Below, piece by piece: positions 6,517 through 15,601 of a stretch of 58,521 nucleotides of DNA. Positions within the stretch are counted from its first letter, which is position 1. Each line of letters opens with the position of its first letter. Position numbers and translations under genes: made by a program. Where the stretch lies: NCBI GenBank assembly GCA_944381165.1, contig CALWKC010000015.1, positions 1 to 58,521 on the forward strand, read 5' to 3'. The DNA comes from an uncultured Lachnospira sp. GTDB lineage: Bacteria > Bacillota > Clostridia > Lachnospirales > Lachnospiraceae. The notes below the pieces were generated by a model, which was not told the origin of the DNA, made no database searches, and saw nothing but the letters and a program-made list of their open reading frames with translations.

Positions 6517-9500
6517 ATGACAAAGAAAAAAGGCAAAAGAATAGGCGCTTTTATATTGGCTGTCATTTTAATTGTCGGGATGATGCCTATGGAATGGACA
6601 ATAAAAAAGGCATCTGCTGCAGAGACGGTATATACATTCGATGCATCAACAGAGACGGCAATTACAACAGCTGAGAAGAAAGCAGCTATAGCTGAAGGCA
6701 AGTATGGAACTGACGGTTACTTTACATTATCCGGTACAGTTACAAGAGGCAACAGTAATACATACTCTGCAGAGCTTGCAAAGGGAGCCACAGATAAGGT
6801 AGAGGGAGCTCTTACGTTTACCGTAACAGGAACAGCAGATGTTGTTATTACGGCGACGAGTACAGGAAGCGCCAATACATCTGACTTATCATTGGTAGAT
6901 GCTGCGGGCAATAAGATGATTGCAGACGGAGCAGCAGGCGGAATTAATGCAGTATATGGAACAAGTCCTTCAACAGAGATTAAGTACACAAATCTGGCAG
7001 CAGGGACATATTCAATTATTGCACCGGAAGACAGCGAGTATAACAGAGGTGTCAGAATTTTAAGTGCTACAGTTAAGGAGATTGCTGTACAAGTTGTTAC
7101 AACGGATTATACATTCGATGCATCAACAGAGACGGCAATTACAACAGCTGAGAAGAAAGCAGCTATAGCTGAAGGCAAGTATGGAACTGACGGTTACTTT
7201 ACATTATCCGGTACAGTTACAAGAGGCAACAGTAATACATACTCTGCAGAGCTTGCAAAGGGAGCCACAGATAAGGTAGAGGGAGCTCTTACGTTTACCG
7301 TAACAGGAACAGCAGATGTTGTTATTACGGCGACGAGTACAGGAAGCGCCAATACATCTGACTTATCATTGGTAGATGCTGCGGGCAATAAGATGATTGC
7401 AGACGGAGCAGCAGGCGGAATTAATGCAGTATATGGAACAAGTCCTTCAACAGAGGTTAAGTACACAAATCTGGCAGCAGGGACATATTCAATTATTGCA
7501 CCTACAGACGGTGAGAATAACAGAGGCGTCAGAATTTTAAGCGCAGTTGTAACAGAGACGACAGGAGGAGAGAGACCTCCAAGAGCTGATTGGTCAGGTG
7601 TTGCAGATCCTGTTATCGGAGAGCCTAGCATATCAGATGGAAAGATAACAGTTCCATTTACAATGGTAATTGGCTATGACGGAGCAGACAGTGTTGCCGT
7701 AACTATGTCAAATGAGGCCGGCGACGTTGTTGACACACAGAGCTATGCAAAAGATACGACAGGAGCAAGCGTTACATTCACTCCTGATGCATCAGGAACA
7801 TACACATTTGCTATTAAAGCTGTTCGTGATGGCGAGACAGATAAGACAGGAGCAGAGACAAAGAGCATTAGCTTTGTGTTACCTTTAGAGAAGGCTGTAA
7901 TCGGTTCAGTATACAGCAAAGGTAACGGAAGCATTGCGGTAGAGTGGAGTGCAGTTAAAGAGGCTGAATCATACGATGTAGAGTATACATCAGACGGCTC
8001 TGCATGGAGCAAAGTTTCAGCCGGACAGAATACTGAGGCAACAATTTCAGGACTTACAGTAGGTACTAAGTATACAGTAAGAGTAATTGCAAACAGAGGC
8101 TCAGAGAACACAGTTTCAGAGACGGCTGAGTGCACGGCGACACAGGAAGCTCAGCAGAAGTGGGGCTTTATAACATACGGTAACGGTGCAAGTTCATCTA
8201 AGGACAGCTACACAGGTTCAGCATCGGACGGCAGCGTTACAATTAAGAGTGCAAGCGGAAAGATTGTTCCGGCTTCATATGACGGACTTTCATTCTACTA
8301 CACAGAGATACCTGCATCACAGAACTTTACTCTGAGAGCTAAGGTTTCAGTTGATTCATGGACACTGTCAAACGGACAGGAAGGTTTTGGTCTTATGGCA
8401 GCAGACCAGCTTGGCGGCTCAGGCTGGAACAACTCATACATGGCGATTGCGTCAAAGGTAGAGTACTACTGGAACACTGATACAAACGAAGTTACAACAG
8501 ATACTTCAGCAAAGAAAGTTACACATAAGCTTGGTATCGGCGCACAGGAAAAGACAGGTGTTACAAAGGACAATTTAGATGCGATTGAAGCAAACGATAC
8601 TGCTACAATTAACGCAAACTTTAAGTCAACAATGTCACCTCTTGAGATGAGATACCCGGATGCAGGAAATGTTATAGGCAATGCTACAGCAGAGGTTGCA
8701 GGAACGATTGATAATCCTATTACAGAAATGTATCTGACAATACAGAAGAATAATACAGGTTATTTCATAACATATGAATCAGCAGACGGATCATATACAA
8801 CTACAAAGAAGTACTATGATACGGAGGCTCTTGAAAAGATTGACGAGGATACTGTATATGCAGGTTTCTTCGCAGCAAGAAATGCAACTGTAACCTTCTC
8901 GGATATTTCTTTGACAACTATTGCGCCTGAGGATGACGCTCCGGCAGAGGAGAGACCTGTTGAGGTTATAGCAGTTAATACAAATGTTCAGTCTGCAACA
9001 GCTACAGGCTCTGCTGACTATGAATTCTTATTCTCAGCAAACTGCGACGGTACTTTGAGCATTGCAGATGCTGCAGGAAATTATATCGCTTCTGATGTTG
9101 AGGTAAAGGCAGATACGCTCGTTAAACCTGCTAATGTAGTTCTCAACAAGGGTAAGAATGAATTTAAGGTTTATTTTACACCAAAGGAAGGCTACACACC
9201 TGGTGATTATCAGGTAATGGAAACATATGATACTATTGAGATTGCTCACACTGTAACATATAAGACATACGGAGAAGCAGGTCAGTCTATCTGGGTTGCT
9301 CCGGGTGCTACAGGTTCAGGAAGCAAGGAAGACCCAATGAGTATCTATGATGCTGTTAAGTATGTACAGCCTACACAGCAGATTGTGCTTAAAGAGGGTA
9401 CTTATCTGCTTGACTCTACACTGAAGATTGCAAGAGGTATTAACGGTACCGAGGAAAATATGATTTATATGATTGCCGATCCTGATGCAGCTACACGTCC

Positions 9501-10641
9501 TGTTTTGGATTTCCAGGGACTTTGTGCAGGTATGGTTATCGGCGGTGATTATTGGTATTTCAAGGGCTTTGATGTGACTAATTCTGCCGACGGTCAGAAG
9601 GGTGTTCAGGTATCAGGAAATCATAATACGCTGGATATGATTAATACATACCATAACGGAAATACCGGTATTCAGATAAGCAGATTAAATACTACAGATA
9701 CATATGCTGAGTGGCCTTCATATAACCTTATTCTGAATTGTACATCTTACGGCAATGCAGATGCAGGTTATGAGGATGCAGACGGATTTGCAGCTAAGCT
9801 TACAGTCGCAGACGGCAATGTATTTGACGGATGTATTGCTCACCACAATGCAGATGACGGTTGGGATTTATTTGCAAAGGTACAGAGCGGTGCAATCGGA
9901 GTTGTAACAATTAAGAATTGTATTGCATATGCTAACGGTTATCTTGAGGACGGAACAAATGCCGGAAACGGTAACGGTTTTAAGATGGGCGGCGACAGCA
10001 TGCCTGGTCAGCATATACTTGACAACTGTATAGCATTCGCAAACAAGGCTAAGGGTATTGATTCAAACTCAGGTCCTGATATTAAGATTAAGAACAGTAT
10101 TTCATACAACAATGGATCATACAATGTTGCTCTTTATACAAATACTGCAAAGAACACTGATTATCAGGCTGACGGTATCATTTCTTTCAGAACAGAAGGT
10201 TTAGATATTTCTGAGAATATCAAGCCGGTTGGAACACAGGATACAACAAAGATTTACAAGACAACTAACTATTTCTGGGATGTTGCTTCTGGTACATCTG
10301 TTAATACTGAGAATGCGGCTGTTTCATCAGACTGGTTTAAGAGTCTTGACTATTCAGGTATCTTAAACGGAGTGGTATCTGTTTCTGAGATAGCAAGAAA
10401 TGAAGACGGAACAATTAACCTCGGAGATTTGCTTGCACTTACAGACAAGGCTCCAGAAGGCATTGGTGCTGACTTCTCTCACAGCAAGCTGACAGCATCA
10501 GCAGATCCGGTTGTGGGTGAATCAGTTCCTACCGGTGATTCTGCTCATGTAGTAATCTTCTTCACACTGTTGCTTATGAGCGGCGCTGCACTTGCAGGTG
10601 TATACTTCTTTGACATAAAGAAGAGAAGACTTGTAAAATAA
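6517..10641 (+). CDS. Cell-wall-anchored pectate lyase, polysaccharide lyase family 9 (PL9)
   Basis: A 1374-residue surface enzyme predicted to cleave pectate by Ca2+-dependent elimination. Domains in order: signal peptide (about 1-34); two almost identical modules of about 146 residues (about 39-184 and 198-344) resembling carbohydrate-binding modules; a beta-sandwich module; an Fn3-like module (about 450-545); a concanavalin-like module (about 550-810); a cadherin-like module; and a PL9 beta-helix (about 925-1325). Asp1089, Asp1113, Asp1114 and Asp1117 match in spacing the four Ca2+ ligands of Erwinia Pel9A, and Lys1156 is the likely catalytic base. The C terminus has V-P-T-G-D, a hydrophobic helix and a basic end, which is a sortase signal. 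It is a single-gene unit with its own promoter and terminator. Confidence 0.88.
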   Translation: MTKKKGKRIGAFILAVILIVGMMPMEWTIKKASAAETVYTFDASTETAITTAEKKAAIAEGKYGTDGYFTLSGTVTRGNSNTYSAELAKGATDKVEGALTFTVTGTADVVITATSTGSANTSDLSLVDAAGNKMIADGAAGGINAVYGTSPSTEIKYTNLAAGTYSIIAPEDSEYNRGVRILSATVKEIAVQVVTTDYTFDASTETAITTAEKKAAIAEGKYGTDGYFTLSGTVTRGNSNTYSAELAKGATDKVEGALTFTVTGTADVVITATSTGSANTSDLSLVDAAGNKMIADGAAGGINAVYGTSPSTEVKYTNLAAGTYSIIAPTDGENNRGVRILSAVVTETTGGERPPRADWSGVADPVIGEPSISDGKITVPFTMVIGYDGADSVAVTMSNEAGDVVDTQSYAKDTTGASVTFTPDASGTYTFAIKAVRDGETDKTGAETKSISFVLPLEKAVIGSVYSKGNGSIAVEWSAVKEAESYDVEYTSDGSAWSKVSAGQNTEATISGLTVGTKYTVRVIANRGSENTVSETAECTATQEAQQKWGFITYGNGASSSKDSYTGSASDGSVTIKSASGKIVPASYDGLSFYYTEIPASQNFTLRAKVSVDSWTLSNGQEGFGLMAADQLGGSGWNNSYMAIASKVEYYWNTDTNEVTTDTSAKKVTHKLGIGAQEKTGVTKDNLDAIEANDTATINANFKSTMSPLEMRYPDAGNVIGNATAEVAGTIDNPITEMYLTIQKNNTGYFITYESADGSYTTTKKYYDTEALEKIDEDTVYAGFFAARNATVTFSDISLTTIAPEDDAPAEERPVEVIAVNTNVQSATATGSADYEFLFSANCDGTLSIADAAGNYIASDVEVKADTLVKPANVVLNKGKNEFKVYFTPKEGYTPGDYQVMETYDTIEIAHTVTYKTYGEAGQSIWVAPGATGSGSKEDPMSIYDAVKYVQPTQQIVLKEGTYLLDSTLKIARGINGTEENMIYMIADPDAATRPVLDFQGLCAGMVIGGDYWYFKGFDVTNSADGQKGVQVSGNHNTLDMINTYHNGNTGIQISRLNTTDTYAEWPSYNLILNCTSYGNADAGYEDADGFAAKLTVADGNVFDGCIAHHNADDGWDLFAKVQSGAIGVVTIKNCIAYANGYLEDGTNAGNGNGFKMGGDSMPGQHILDNCIAFANKAKGIDSNSGPDIKIKNSISYNNGSYNVALYTNTAKNTDYQADGIISFRTEGLDISENIKPVGTQDTTKIYKTTNYFWDVASGTSVNTENAAVSSDWFKSLDYSGILNGVVSVSEIARNEDGTINLGDLLALTDKAPEGIGADFSHSKLTASADPVVGESVPTGDSAHVVIFFTLLLMSGAALAGVYFFDIKKRRLVK
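6631..7022 (+). repeat. Direct repeat, copy 1, inside the pectate lyase gene
   Basis: About 392 bp are nearly identical to 7108-7499, at a fixed offset of 477 bp. The clearest difference is one base that changes Ile to Val. Similarity continues more weakly to about 7068. Silent positions are also conserved, which points to recent duplication or gene conversion. Confidence 0.95.
7108..7499 (+). repeat. Direct repeat, copy 2, inside the pectate lyase gene
   Basis: Second copy of the 6631-7022 module, encoding the second N-terminal binding-type domain. After 7499 the two copies diverge into different linkers. Confidence 0.95.
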
Positions 10642-10686
10642 TTTAACAATAAAGTTTTATCAATAGGCGTCAGGCCTGTTGTGGAT

Positions 10687-10724
10687 AAAAAGAGACGCCG
10701 GATAAATATCCGGCGTCTCTTTTG
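10687..10724 (+). terminator. Rho-independent terminator after the pectate lyase gene
   Basis: A long perfect stem pairs AAAAGAGACGCCGG with its complement CCGGCGTCTCTTTT around a short AT loop, and ends in T residues. Confidence 0.92.
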
Positions 10725-10770
10725 CTTGTTTTAAGTTAAAGACGCGTCCGAATGCTTGATTTACAGCTTA

Positions 10771-10799
10771 TTTACAATAAAAAGCAATAATGTTATAAT
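10771..10799 (+). promoter_or_regulatory. SigA promoter of gdpP-rplI-dnaB
   Basis: TTTACA (10771-10776) and TATAAT (10794-10799) are 17 bp apart, with an additional TG extension before the -10 box. This is among the best promoters in the window. Confidence 0.85.
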
Positions 10800-10872
10800 G
10801 AGCGAAAGCGTGTGTAATTATATATAGTGTGAAAAATTAGTATATATATGTTTTTTATGGAGATGAAGGATT

Positions 10873-12930
10873 ATGAAGGGCAGGAACAAAAATCAGCTTT
10901 ACAGAATATCCGGAAAGCTTAAGTCGTTTATGATGTGGCCGGTATATATTGGCGTTGTGCTAGTTATATTAACGATAGCAATGTATATTGTTAACAAATC
11001 CTGCGGAAATATTATGTTGGCTTTCATGCTGGTATATGCTGTTTTTTATGCGTTTATGCTGTTGTACTTGAAACCTGGCATTATGCATGAAATGATAGAG
11101 TTCTCATCAAATTATTCTCAGGTCCAGCACCAGCTGCTGTATGATTTGAGTATTCCGTATTGTCTGTTGGATAACAACGGCAGAGTTTTGTGGATGAACA
11201 AAATTATGCTTGAAAAGACAGATAAGAAAAAGGATTTTAAAAAGAATATACAGCTGATATTTCCTGAAATAACGCAGGAAGTTTTTCCGGCAGGGGAGGA
11301 TGCGAAGGAACTCAGGCTTACATACAACAGCAGGGATTACCTGGTGGAGATGAAGAGAATATCGGCGGATTCCCTAACTCAGCAGGTAGATATAATTGAG
11401 ACAACCCAGGATAATTCCTTTATCGCAATGTATATGTTTGATGAGACTGACATCAATATGTATATTCAGAAAATAAAGGACGAGCGTTTTGTGGCGGGAC
11501 TTATCTATATTGATAATTATGAGGAGGCGCTCGAGAGTATTGATGATGTAAGGCGCTCGCTGTTTATAGGTTTGATTGATAAGCGTGTAAACAAATATTT
11601 TTCGTGCGGCTCGGCTATTGTAAGAAAGCTGGAAAAGGATAAGTACCTTGCGATTTTCAGGTATAAATATCTTGAAAAACTTATGGCTGACAAATTCAGT
11701 CTGCTTGAGGATATAAAAAGCGTAAAAATAGGCAATGAAATGACGCTTACCTTAAGTATAGGAATAGGAACCGGAGCTAATGACTACGCCAAGAACTATG
11801 ATGTTGCCAAATCGGCAATGGATTTAGCGCTTGGACGAGGCGGTGACCAGGCTGTTGTAAAGGACGGAGAAAAGACAATTTACTATGGCGGAAAAAGTCA
11901 GCAGATGGAGAAAAATACGAGGGTAAAGGTGCGTGTCAAAGCACACGCGCTCAGACAGATTCTTGAGCCGACTCAGACTGTGTTGATTATGGGACACAGG
12001 CTGGCGGATATAGATTCATTTGGCTCGGCGGTCGGAATTTATGCCATTTGCAGAAGACTGGGAAAGAGAGCTCATATTGTAATAAATGATGTTACCAGCA
12101 GTGTAAAGCCTTTTATGGACAGATTTCTAGGCAGTGACGATTATCCTCGTGATATGTTTCTGCTGAAGGAAGAAGCTCCCGAATATGTGGATTCGCAGAC
12201 GGCGGTTATTGTCGTTGACGTAAATAAACCTAAGATGACAGAATGCCCTGCGCTTTTGGATATATGCAGAACGATTATAGTATTTGACCACCACAGACAG
12301 TCAAGTGAGCCGATAACCAAAGCTGTGCTCTCATACGTTGACCCGTATGCGTCATCAGCGTCGGAGATGATTACAGAGATGATACAGTATGTCGAGGACG
12401 GAGTGAAAATTAAGGCTTTCGAGGCAGATGCCCTCTATGCCGGAATTAATATAGACACAAACGGGTTTAACAATAAATCGGGTCCGAGAACATTTGAGGC
12501 TGCGGCATTTTTGCGGAGGCACGGAGCAGATGTGACAAGAGTCAGAAAGATGCTTAGGACAGATATGGCGGAATACAGGGCGGTGGCACAGGCGGTAAGC
12601 CGTGCAACAGTATACAGAGACGCGTTTGCGATTACCATATTCGACGGCGAGGGGGTTGAGAGCCCGACAATAGGAGGCGCAAAAGCGGCAAATCAGCTCC
12701 TTGATATTTCGGGTATAAAAGCCTCTTTTGTTGTAACTTCATATAACGACGCTATTTATATAAGCGCGCGCTCTATTGATGAGGTTAATGTTCAGCTTGT
12801 TATGGAAAAGCTGGGCGGCGGCGGTCATATGAATATAGCCGGAGCACAGCTTACAGAGTGTACTGCTGCACAGGCTGTTCAGACAATTAAGGTTACTTTG
12901 GATTCAATGCTTCAGGAAGGGGAAATATAA
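10873..12930 (+). CDS. gdpP: Cyclic-di-AMP phosphodiesterase GdpP
   Basis: The 685-residue membrane protein degrades the second messenger c-di-AMP. In order it shows two transmembrane helices (about 18-66), a PAS-like region (about 90-170), a degenerate GGDEF domain (about 195-345) and DHH plus DHHA1 domains. In the DHH part His375, Asp379 and Asp381 (H-R-L-A-D-I-D) and Asp472-His473-His474 supply the metal ligands. A G-G-G-G-H motif near 648 marks DHHA1. All catalytic motifs look intact. Its stop codon abuts the ATG of rplI, and gdpP-rplI-dnaB is a conserved Firmicute block. Confidence 0.95.
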   Translation: MKGRNKNQLYRISGKLKSFMMWPVYIGVVLVILTIAMYIVNKSCGNIMLAFMLVYAVFYAFMLLYLKPGIMHEMIEFSSNYSQVQHQLLYDLSIPYCLLDNNGRVLWMNKIMLEKTDKKKDFKKNIQLIFPEITQEVFPAGEDAKELRLTYNSRDYLVEMKRISADSLTQQVDIIETTQDNSFIAMYMFDETDINMYIQKIKDERFVAGLIYIDNYEEALESIDDVRRSLFIGLIDKRVNKYFSCGSAIVRKLEKDKYLAIFRYKYLEKLMADKFSLLEDIKSVKIGNEMTLTLSIGIGTGANDYAKNYDVAKSAMDLALGRGGDQAVVKDGEKTIYYGGKSQQMEKNTRVKVRVKAHALRQILEPTQTVLIMGHRLADIDSFGSAVGIYAICRRLGKRAHIVINDVTSSVKPFMDRFLGSDDYPRDMFLLKEEAPEYVDSQTAVIVVDVNKPKMTECPALLDICRTIIVFDHHRQSSEPITKAVLSYVDPYASSASEMITEMIQYVEDGVKIKAFEADALYAGINIDTNGFNNKSGPRTFEAAAFLRRHGADVTRVRKMLRTDMAEYRAVAQAVSRATVYRDAFAITIFDGEGVESPTIGGAKAANQLLDISGIKASFVVTSYNDAIYISARSIDEVNVQLVMEKLGGGGHMNIAGAQLTECTAAQAVQTIKVTLDSMLQEGEI

Positions 12931-13380
12931 ATGGAAGTTATTTTATTGCAGGATGTAAAAACTCTTGGCAAAAAGGGAGAAATAGTAAAGATTAATGACG
13001 GCTACGCGAGGAACTTCGTACTGCCGAAAAAGCTTGGAGTGGAGGCCAATGCAAAAAATTTAAATGATTTAAAGCTTGAGAAGGCAAGACAGGCAAAACA
13101 GGAGGCCGAAGAGCTGGCAGCGGCAAAAGAGCTTGCGGCAAAGATTGAAGAGCAGGCAGTTAAATTGACGATTAAGACGGGCGAGGGCGGAAGAGTATTT
13201 GGCGCAGTATCGTCTAAAGAAATCTCAGCTGCCGCTAAGGAGCAGCTTGGGCTTGATATTGACAAAAAGAAAATGAAGCTGGAGGAATCGATTAAGACAC
13301 TCGGAACATATGAGGTTCCGGTTAAGCTTCACCGGGAGGTTACTGCGAAGCTTAAGGTCGTAGTGGGAGAAAGCAAATAA
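12931..13380 (+). CDS. rplI: 50S ribosomal protein L9
   Basis: The 149-residue protein begins [16 protein letters not shown], typical of L9. It has the N-terminal rRNA-binding domain, the long connecting helix rich in Ala, Glu and Lys (about 45-75) and the C-terminal domain. It starts directly after the gdpP stop codon and overlaps dnaB by one base (TAATG), so translation of the three genes is probably coupled. Confidence 0.96.
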   Translation: MEVILLQDVKTLGKKGEIVKINDGYARNFVLPKKLGVEANAKNLNDLKLEKARQAKQEAEELAAAKELAAKIEEQAVKLTIKTGEGGRVFGAVSSKEISAAAKEQLGLDIDKKKMKLEESIKTLGTYEVPVKLHREVTAKLKVVVGESK

Positions 13381-14726
13381 TGGAAGATGCTGTAATCACC
13401 AGAATTATGCCTAACAGTCTTGAGGCGGAGCAGTCGGTTGTCGGCTCGATGATAATGGATAAGCAGGCGATTATTACTGCAGGAGAAATGCTTACAACTG
13501 AGGATTTTTATCATAAGCAGTACGGCGTGATGTTTCAGACTATGGTTGAAATGAACAACGAGGGAAAGCCGGTGGATATTGTGACGCTTCAGGAGCGTCT
13601 CAAAGAGAAAAATGTCCCCGCCGAGGTTTACAGTCTTGAATTTATAAGGGATTTGCTTTCGGCGGTGCCCACGTCTGCAAATATACGTCAATATGCGGGG
13701 ATTGTGAAGGACAAGGCAGTTCTTAGAAACATTATACGCGTAAATGATTCGATTGCTAATGAATGTTATGCGGGTACACAGAAGACAGAAGATATTTTGG
13801 CTGATACAGAGAAGAAAATATTTGAATTGGTCAAAAATAAGGGCGACCATGAGTATGTACCTATTGATAAGGTGGTGCTTGAAGCGCTTGATAAAATCTC
13901 GACGGCTGCCAAAAACCGAGGCGCTGTAACGGGTGTTCCCACAGGTTTTAAGGATTTGGACGGATACCTCTCAGGACTTCAGCCCTCAGACTTTGTTCTG
14001 GTTGCCGCACGTCCTTCTATGGGAAAGACGGCATTTGTCCTGAATGTGGCTGAAAATGTGGCTATAAAGCAGGGAATTACTACTGCTATTTTTTCGCTGG
14101 AGATGTCAAACGTGCAGCTTGTAAACAGAATGCTCAGCCTTGAGTCAACGGTAGATGCTGATAAGCTGAGAAAGGGCAGGCTTGATTCGAGCGACTGGGG
14201 AAAGCTGATAGAGGGTGCCGACAGTATAGCAAAATCACATTTGATAATAGACGATACGCCGGGTATTTCTATTGCGGAGCTTCGCTCAAAATGCCGGAAG
14301 TATAAAATGGAAAATGACCTGGGGCTGGTAATTATCGATTATCTACAGCTTATGAGCGGAAGCGGAAGAACGGATTCAAGACAGCAGGAAATATCGGATA
14401 TATCAAGGTCGCTCAAGGCTCTTGCAAGGGAACTGGATGTTCCTGTTGTAACGCTTTCACAGCTGAGCCGTGCGGTTGAGCAGAGACCTGACCATAGACC
14501 TATGCTTTCGGATTTGCGTGAGTCAGGGGCTATTGAGCAGGATGCCGATGTCGTAATGTTTTTGTACAGAGACGATTATTACAATAAAGATACGGATATT
14601 AAGGGGATAGCCGAAATTATAATTGCAAAGCAGCGCAACGGTCCTATAGGGACAGTAAAAATGGCTTGGATACCTGAGCAGACGAGATTTGCAGATTTGC
14701 TTGAGAGAGGTCCGAGACCACAATAG
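13380..14726 (+). CDS. dnaB: Replicative DNA helicase
   Basis: The 448-residue hexameric helicase unwinds DNA at the replication fork. The N-terminal domain (about 5-110) starts after N-S-L-E-A-E-Q-S-V-V-G-S, and the RecA-like motor contains Walker A with Lys216 (A-R-P-S-M-G-K-T). The Walker B strand V-I-I-D-Y-L-Q-L-M and a later D-L-R-E-S-G-A-I-E-Q-D-A-D motif are also present. No intein is seen. The likely loader (DnaC/DnaI-like) is encoded at 40.8-41.9 kb. Confidence 0.96.
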   Translation: MEDAVITRIMPNSLEAEQSVVGSMIMDKQAIITAGEMLTTEDFYHKQYGVMFQTMVEMNNEGKPVDIVTLQERLKEKNVPAEVYSLEFIRDLLSAVPTSANIRQYAGIVKDKAVLRNIIRVNDSIANECYAGTQKTEDILADTEKKIFELVKNKGDHEYVPIDKVVLEALDKISTAAKNRGAVTGVPTGFKDLDGYLSGLQPSDFVLVAARPSMGKTAFVLNVAENVAIKQGITTAIFSLEMSNVQLVNRMLSLESTVDADKLRKGRLDSSDWGKLIEGADSIAKSHLIIDDTPGISIAELRSKCRKYKMENDLGLVIIDYLQLMSGSGRTDSRQQEISDISRSLKALARELDVPVVTLSQLSRAVEQRPDHRPMLSDLRESGAIEQDADVVMFLYRDDYYNKDTDIKGIAEIIIAKQRNGPIGTVKMAWIPEQTRFADLLERGPRPQ

Positions 14727-14772
14727 ATGAGAGAGAACTAATTGAAGTTATTTAAAACTAACACTGTGCCAT

Positions 14773-14807
14773 AAAAAATCACAACGTATATTGCGTTGTG
14801 ATTTTTT
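14773..14807. terminator. Bidirectional terminator between dnaB and the ferredoxin gene
   Basis: AAAAAATCACAACG (14773-14786) pairs perfectly with CGTTGTGATTTTTT (14794-14807). A and T tracts on both sides let it serve dnaB on the plus strand and the ferredoxin gene on the minus strand. Confidence 0.9.
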
Positions 14808-14845
14808 CGTATGTAAACGAAAAACTAAATTTCCGTTAATACGTC

Positions 14846-15016
14846 CTACTGTGGATTAGGAGCGCCTACTGGACATACAGATGCGCAAGCACCGCAGTCT
14901 ACACATACATCAGCATTAATTTCCATGTGTGAAGCACCTTCGCTGATTGCCTCTACAGGACATCCTGAAACACAAGCGCCGCAACTGATGCACTCATCAT
15001 TAATTACATATGCCAT
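14846..15016 (-). CDS. 2[4Fe-4S] ferredoxin
   Basis: A 56-residue clostridial ferredoxin that carries low-potential electrons. It has two cluster motifs, C-I-S-C-G-A-C-V-S-G-C-P and C-V-D-C-G-A-C-A-S-V-C-P, giving the eight cysteines for two cubane clusters. The sequence begins M-A-Y-V-I-N-D-E. TAAGGAGG lies 7 nt upstream of the ATG and a good promoter lies further up. The gene stands alone between dnaB and a DUF1858 redox gene. Confidence 0.97.
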   Translation of the reverse strand: MAYVINDECISCGACVSGCPVEAISEGASHMEINADVCVDCGACASVCPVGAPNPQ

Positions 15017-15064
15017 AGTTTAAATCCTCCTTAATAATATATTCCCGCGAGCAACGACAAATAT

Positions 15065-15080
15065 AACATGCAGACATGTT
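15065..15080 (-). promoter_or_regulatory. Palindrome in the ferredoxin leader
   Basis: AACATG and CATGTT form a perfect 6-bp inverted repeat with a 4-nt spacer, between the ferredoxin promoter and its ribosome binding site. A second small inverted repeat, GGGTTAAATACCC, lies near 15101-15113. Either could be a protein site or a leader hairpin. Confidence 0.35.
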
Positions 15081-15145
15081 GATTTGACGGCTGCCTCAAG
15101 GGTTAAATACCCTCGCAGCAAAATGCGGGATATTTGACTGTTATG

Positions 15146-15174
15146 ATTATACGATATTATGAGATAAAATTCAA
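15146..15174 (-). promoter_or_regulatory. SigA promoter of the ferredoxin gene
   Basis: Read on the minus strand, TTGAAT and a perfect TATAAT are separated by 17 bp. Confidence 0.8.
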
Positions 15175-15279
15175 CTCGAAAACTATGGAAAGGTTGGGAA
15201 CTTAAGGATAAAAAATTTCAAATAACATCGGAAAAAATTAAAAATATAAAGGCAGGTTAAAAGTGACAGAACAGATGTA

Positions 15280-15308
15280 TTGACATTTTTGGGACTTGCC
15301 ATTATATT
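15280..15308 (+). promoter_or_regulatory. SigA promoter of the DUF1858 gene
   Basis: A perfect TTGACA (15280-15285) is followed after 17 bp by TATATT (15303-15308). The 325 bp between the ferredoxin start and the DUF1858 start hold this promoter, the opposing ferredoxin promoter and the palindrome at 15065; I see no gene there. Confidence 0.85.
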
Positions 15309-15341
15309 ATACATACCATAATAAATTAGGAGGATTTACCG

Positions 15342-15548
15342 ATGGCAAAGATAACTAAGGACACCACTATTGGTGAGGCTATACAGATTGATGCAGGGAT
15401 TATTCCTATTCTTATGAGTGCGGGAATGCATTGTGTAGGATGTCCGTCATCAGCAGGAGAGACAATAGAAGAGGCAGCGATGGTGCATGGACTTGACTGT
15501 GATGCTTTGATGGAAGACATTACGAATTATCTGGAATCAGTTGGTTAA
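15342..15548 (+). CDS. DUF1858 redox-associated protein
   Basis: A 68-residue DUF1858 protein, the family often annotated as 'hybrid-cluster-protein-associated redox disulfide domain'. It has M-H-C-V-G-C-P-S-S, a C-x2-C pair suited to a redox disulfide, and a helical C terminus. The site TAGGAGG lies 7 nt before the ATG. The next-door ferredoxin fits a redox role, but no hybrid-cluster protein gene is present in this window and the partner is unknown. Confidence 0.88.
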   Translation: MAKITKDTTIGEAIQIDAGIIPILMSAGMHCVGCPSSAGETIEEAAMVHGLDCDALMEDITNYLESVG

Positions 15549-15554
15549 TAAAAA

Positions 15555-15596
15555 CTCCCGGTTATTTCATTTAAAAGAAATAGCCGGGAGCTTTTT
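15555..15596. terminator. Bidirectional terminator between the DUF1858 gene and mecA
   Basis: CTCCCGGTTATTT (15555-15567) pairs with AAATAGCCGGGAG (15578-15590). A tracts precede it and T tracts follow, so it can end both convergent genes. Confidence 0.9.
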
Positions 15597-15601
15597 GATT
15601 T

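Noticed and set aside
7194-7631. Minus-strand open frames within the pectate lyase repeats
   Set aside because: Their near-identical sequences simply reflect the duplicated coding DNA on the other strand.
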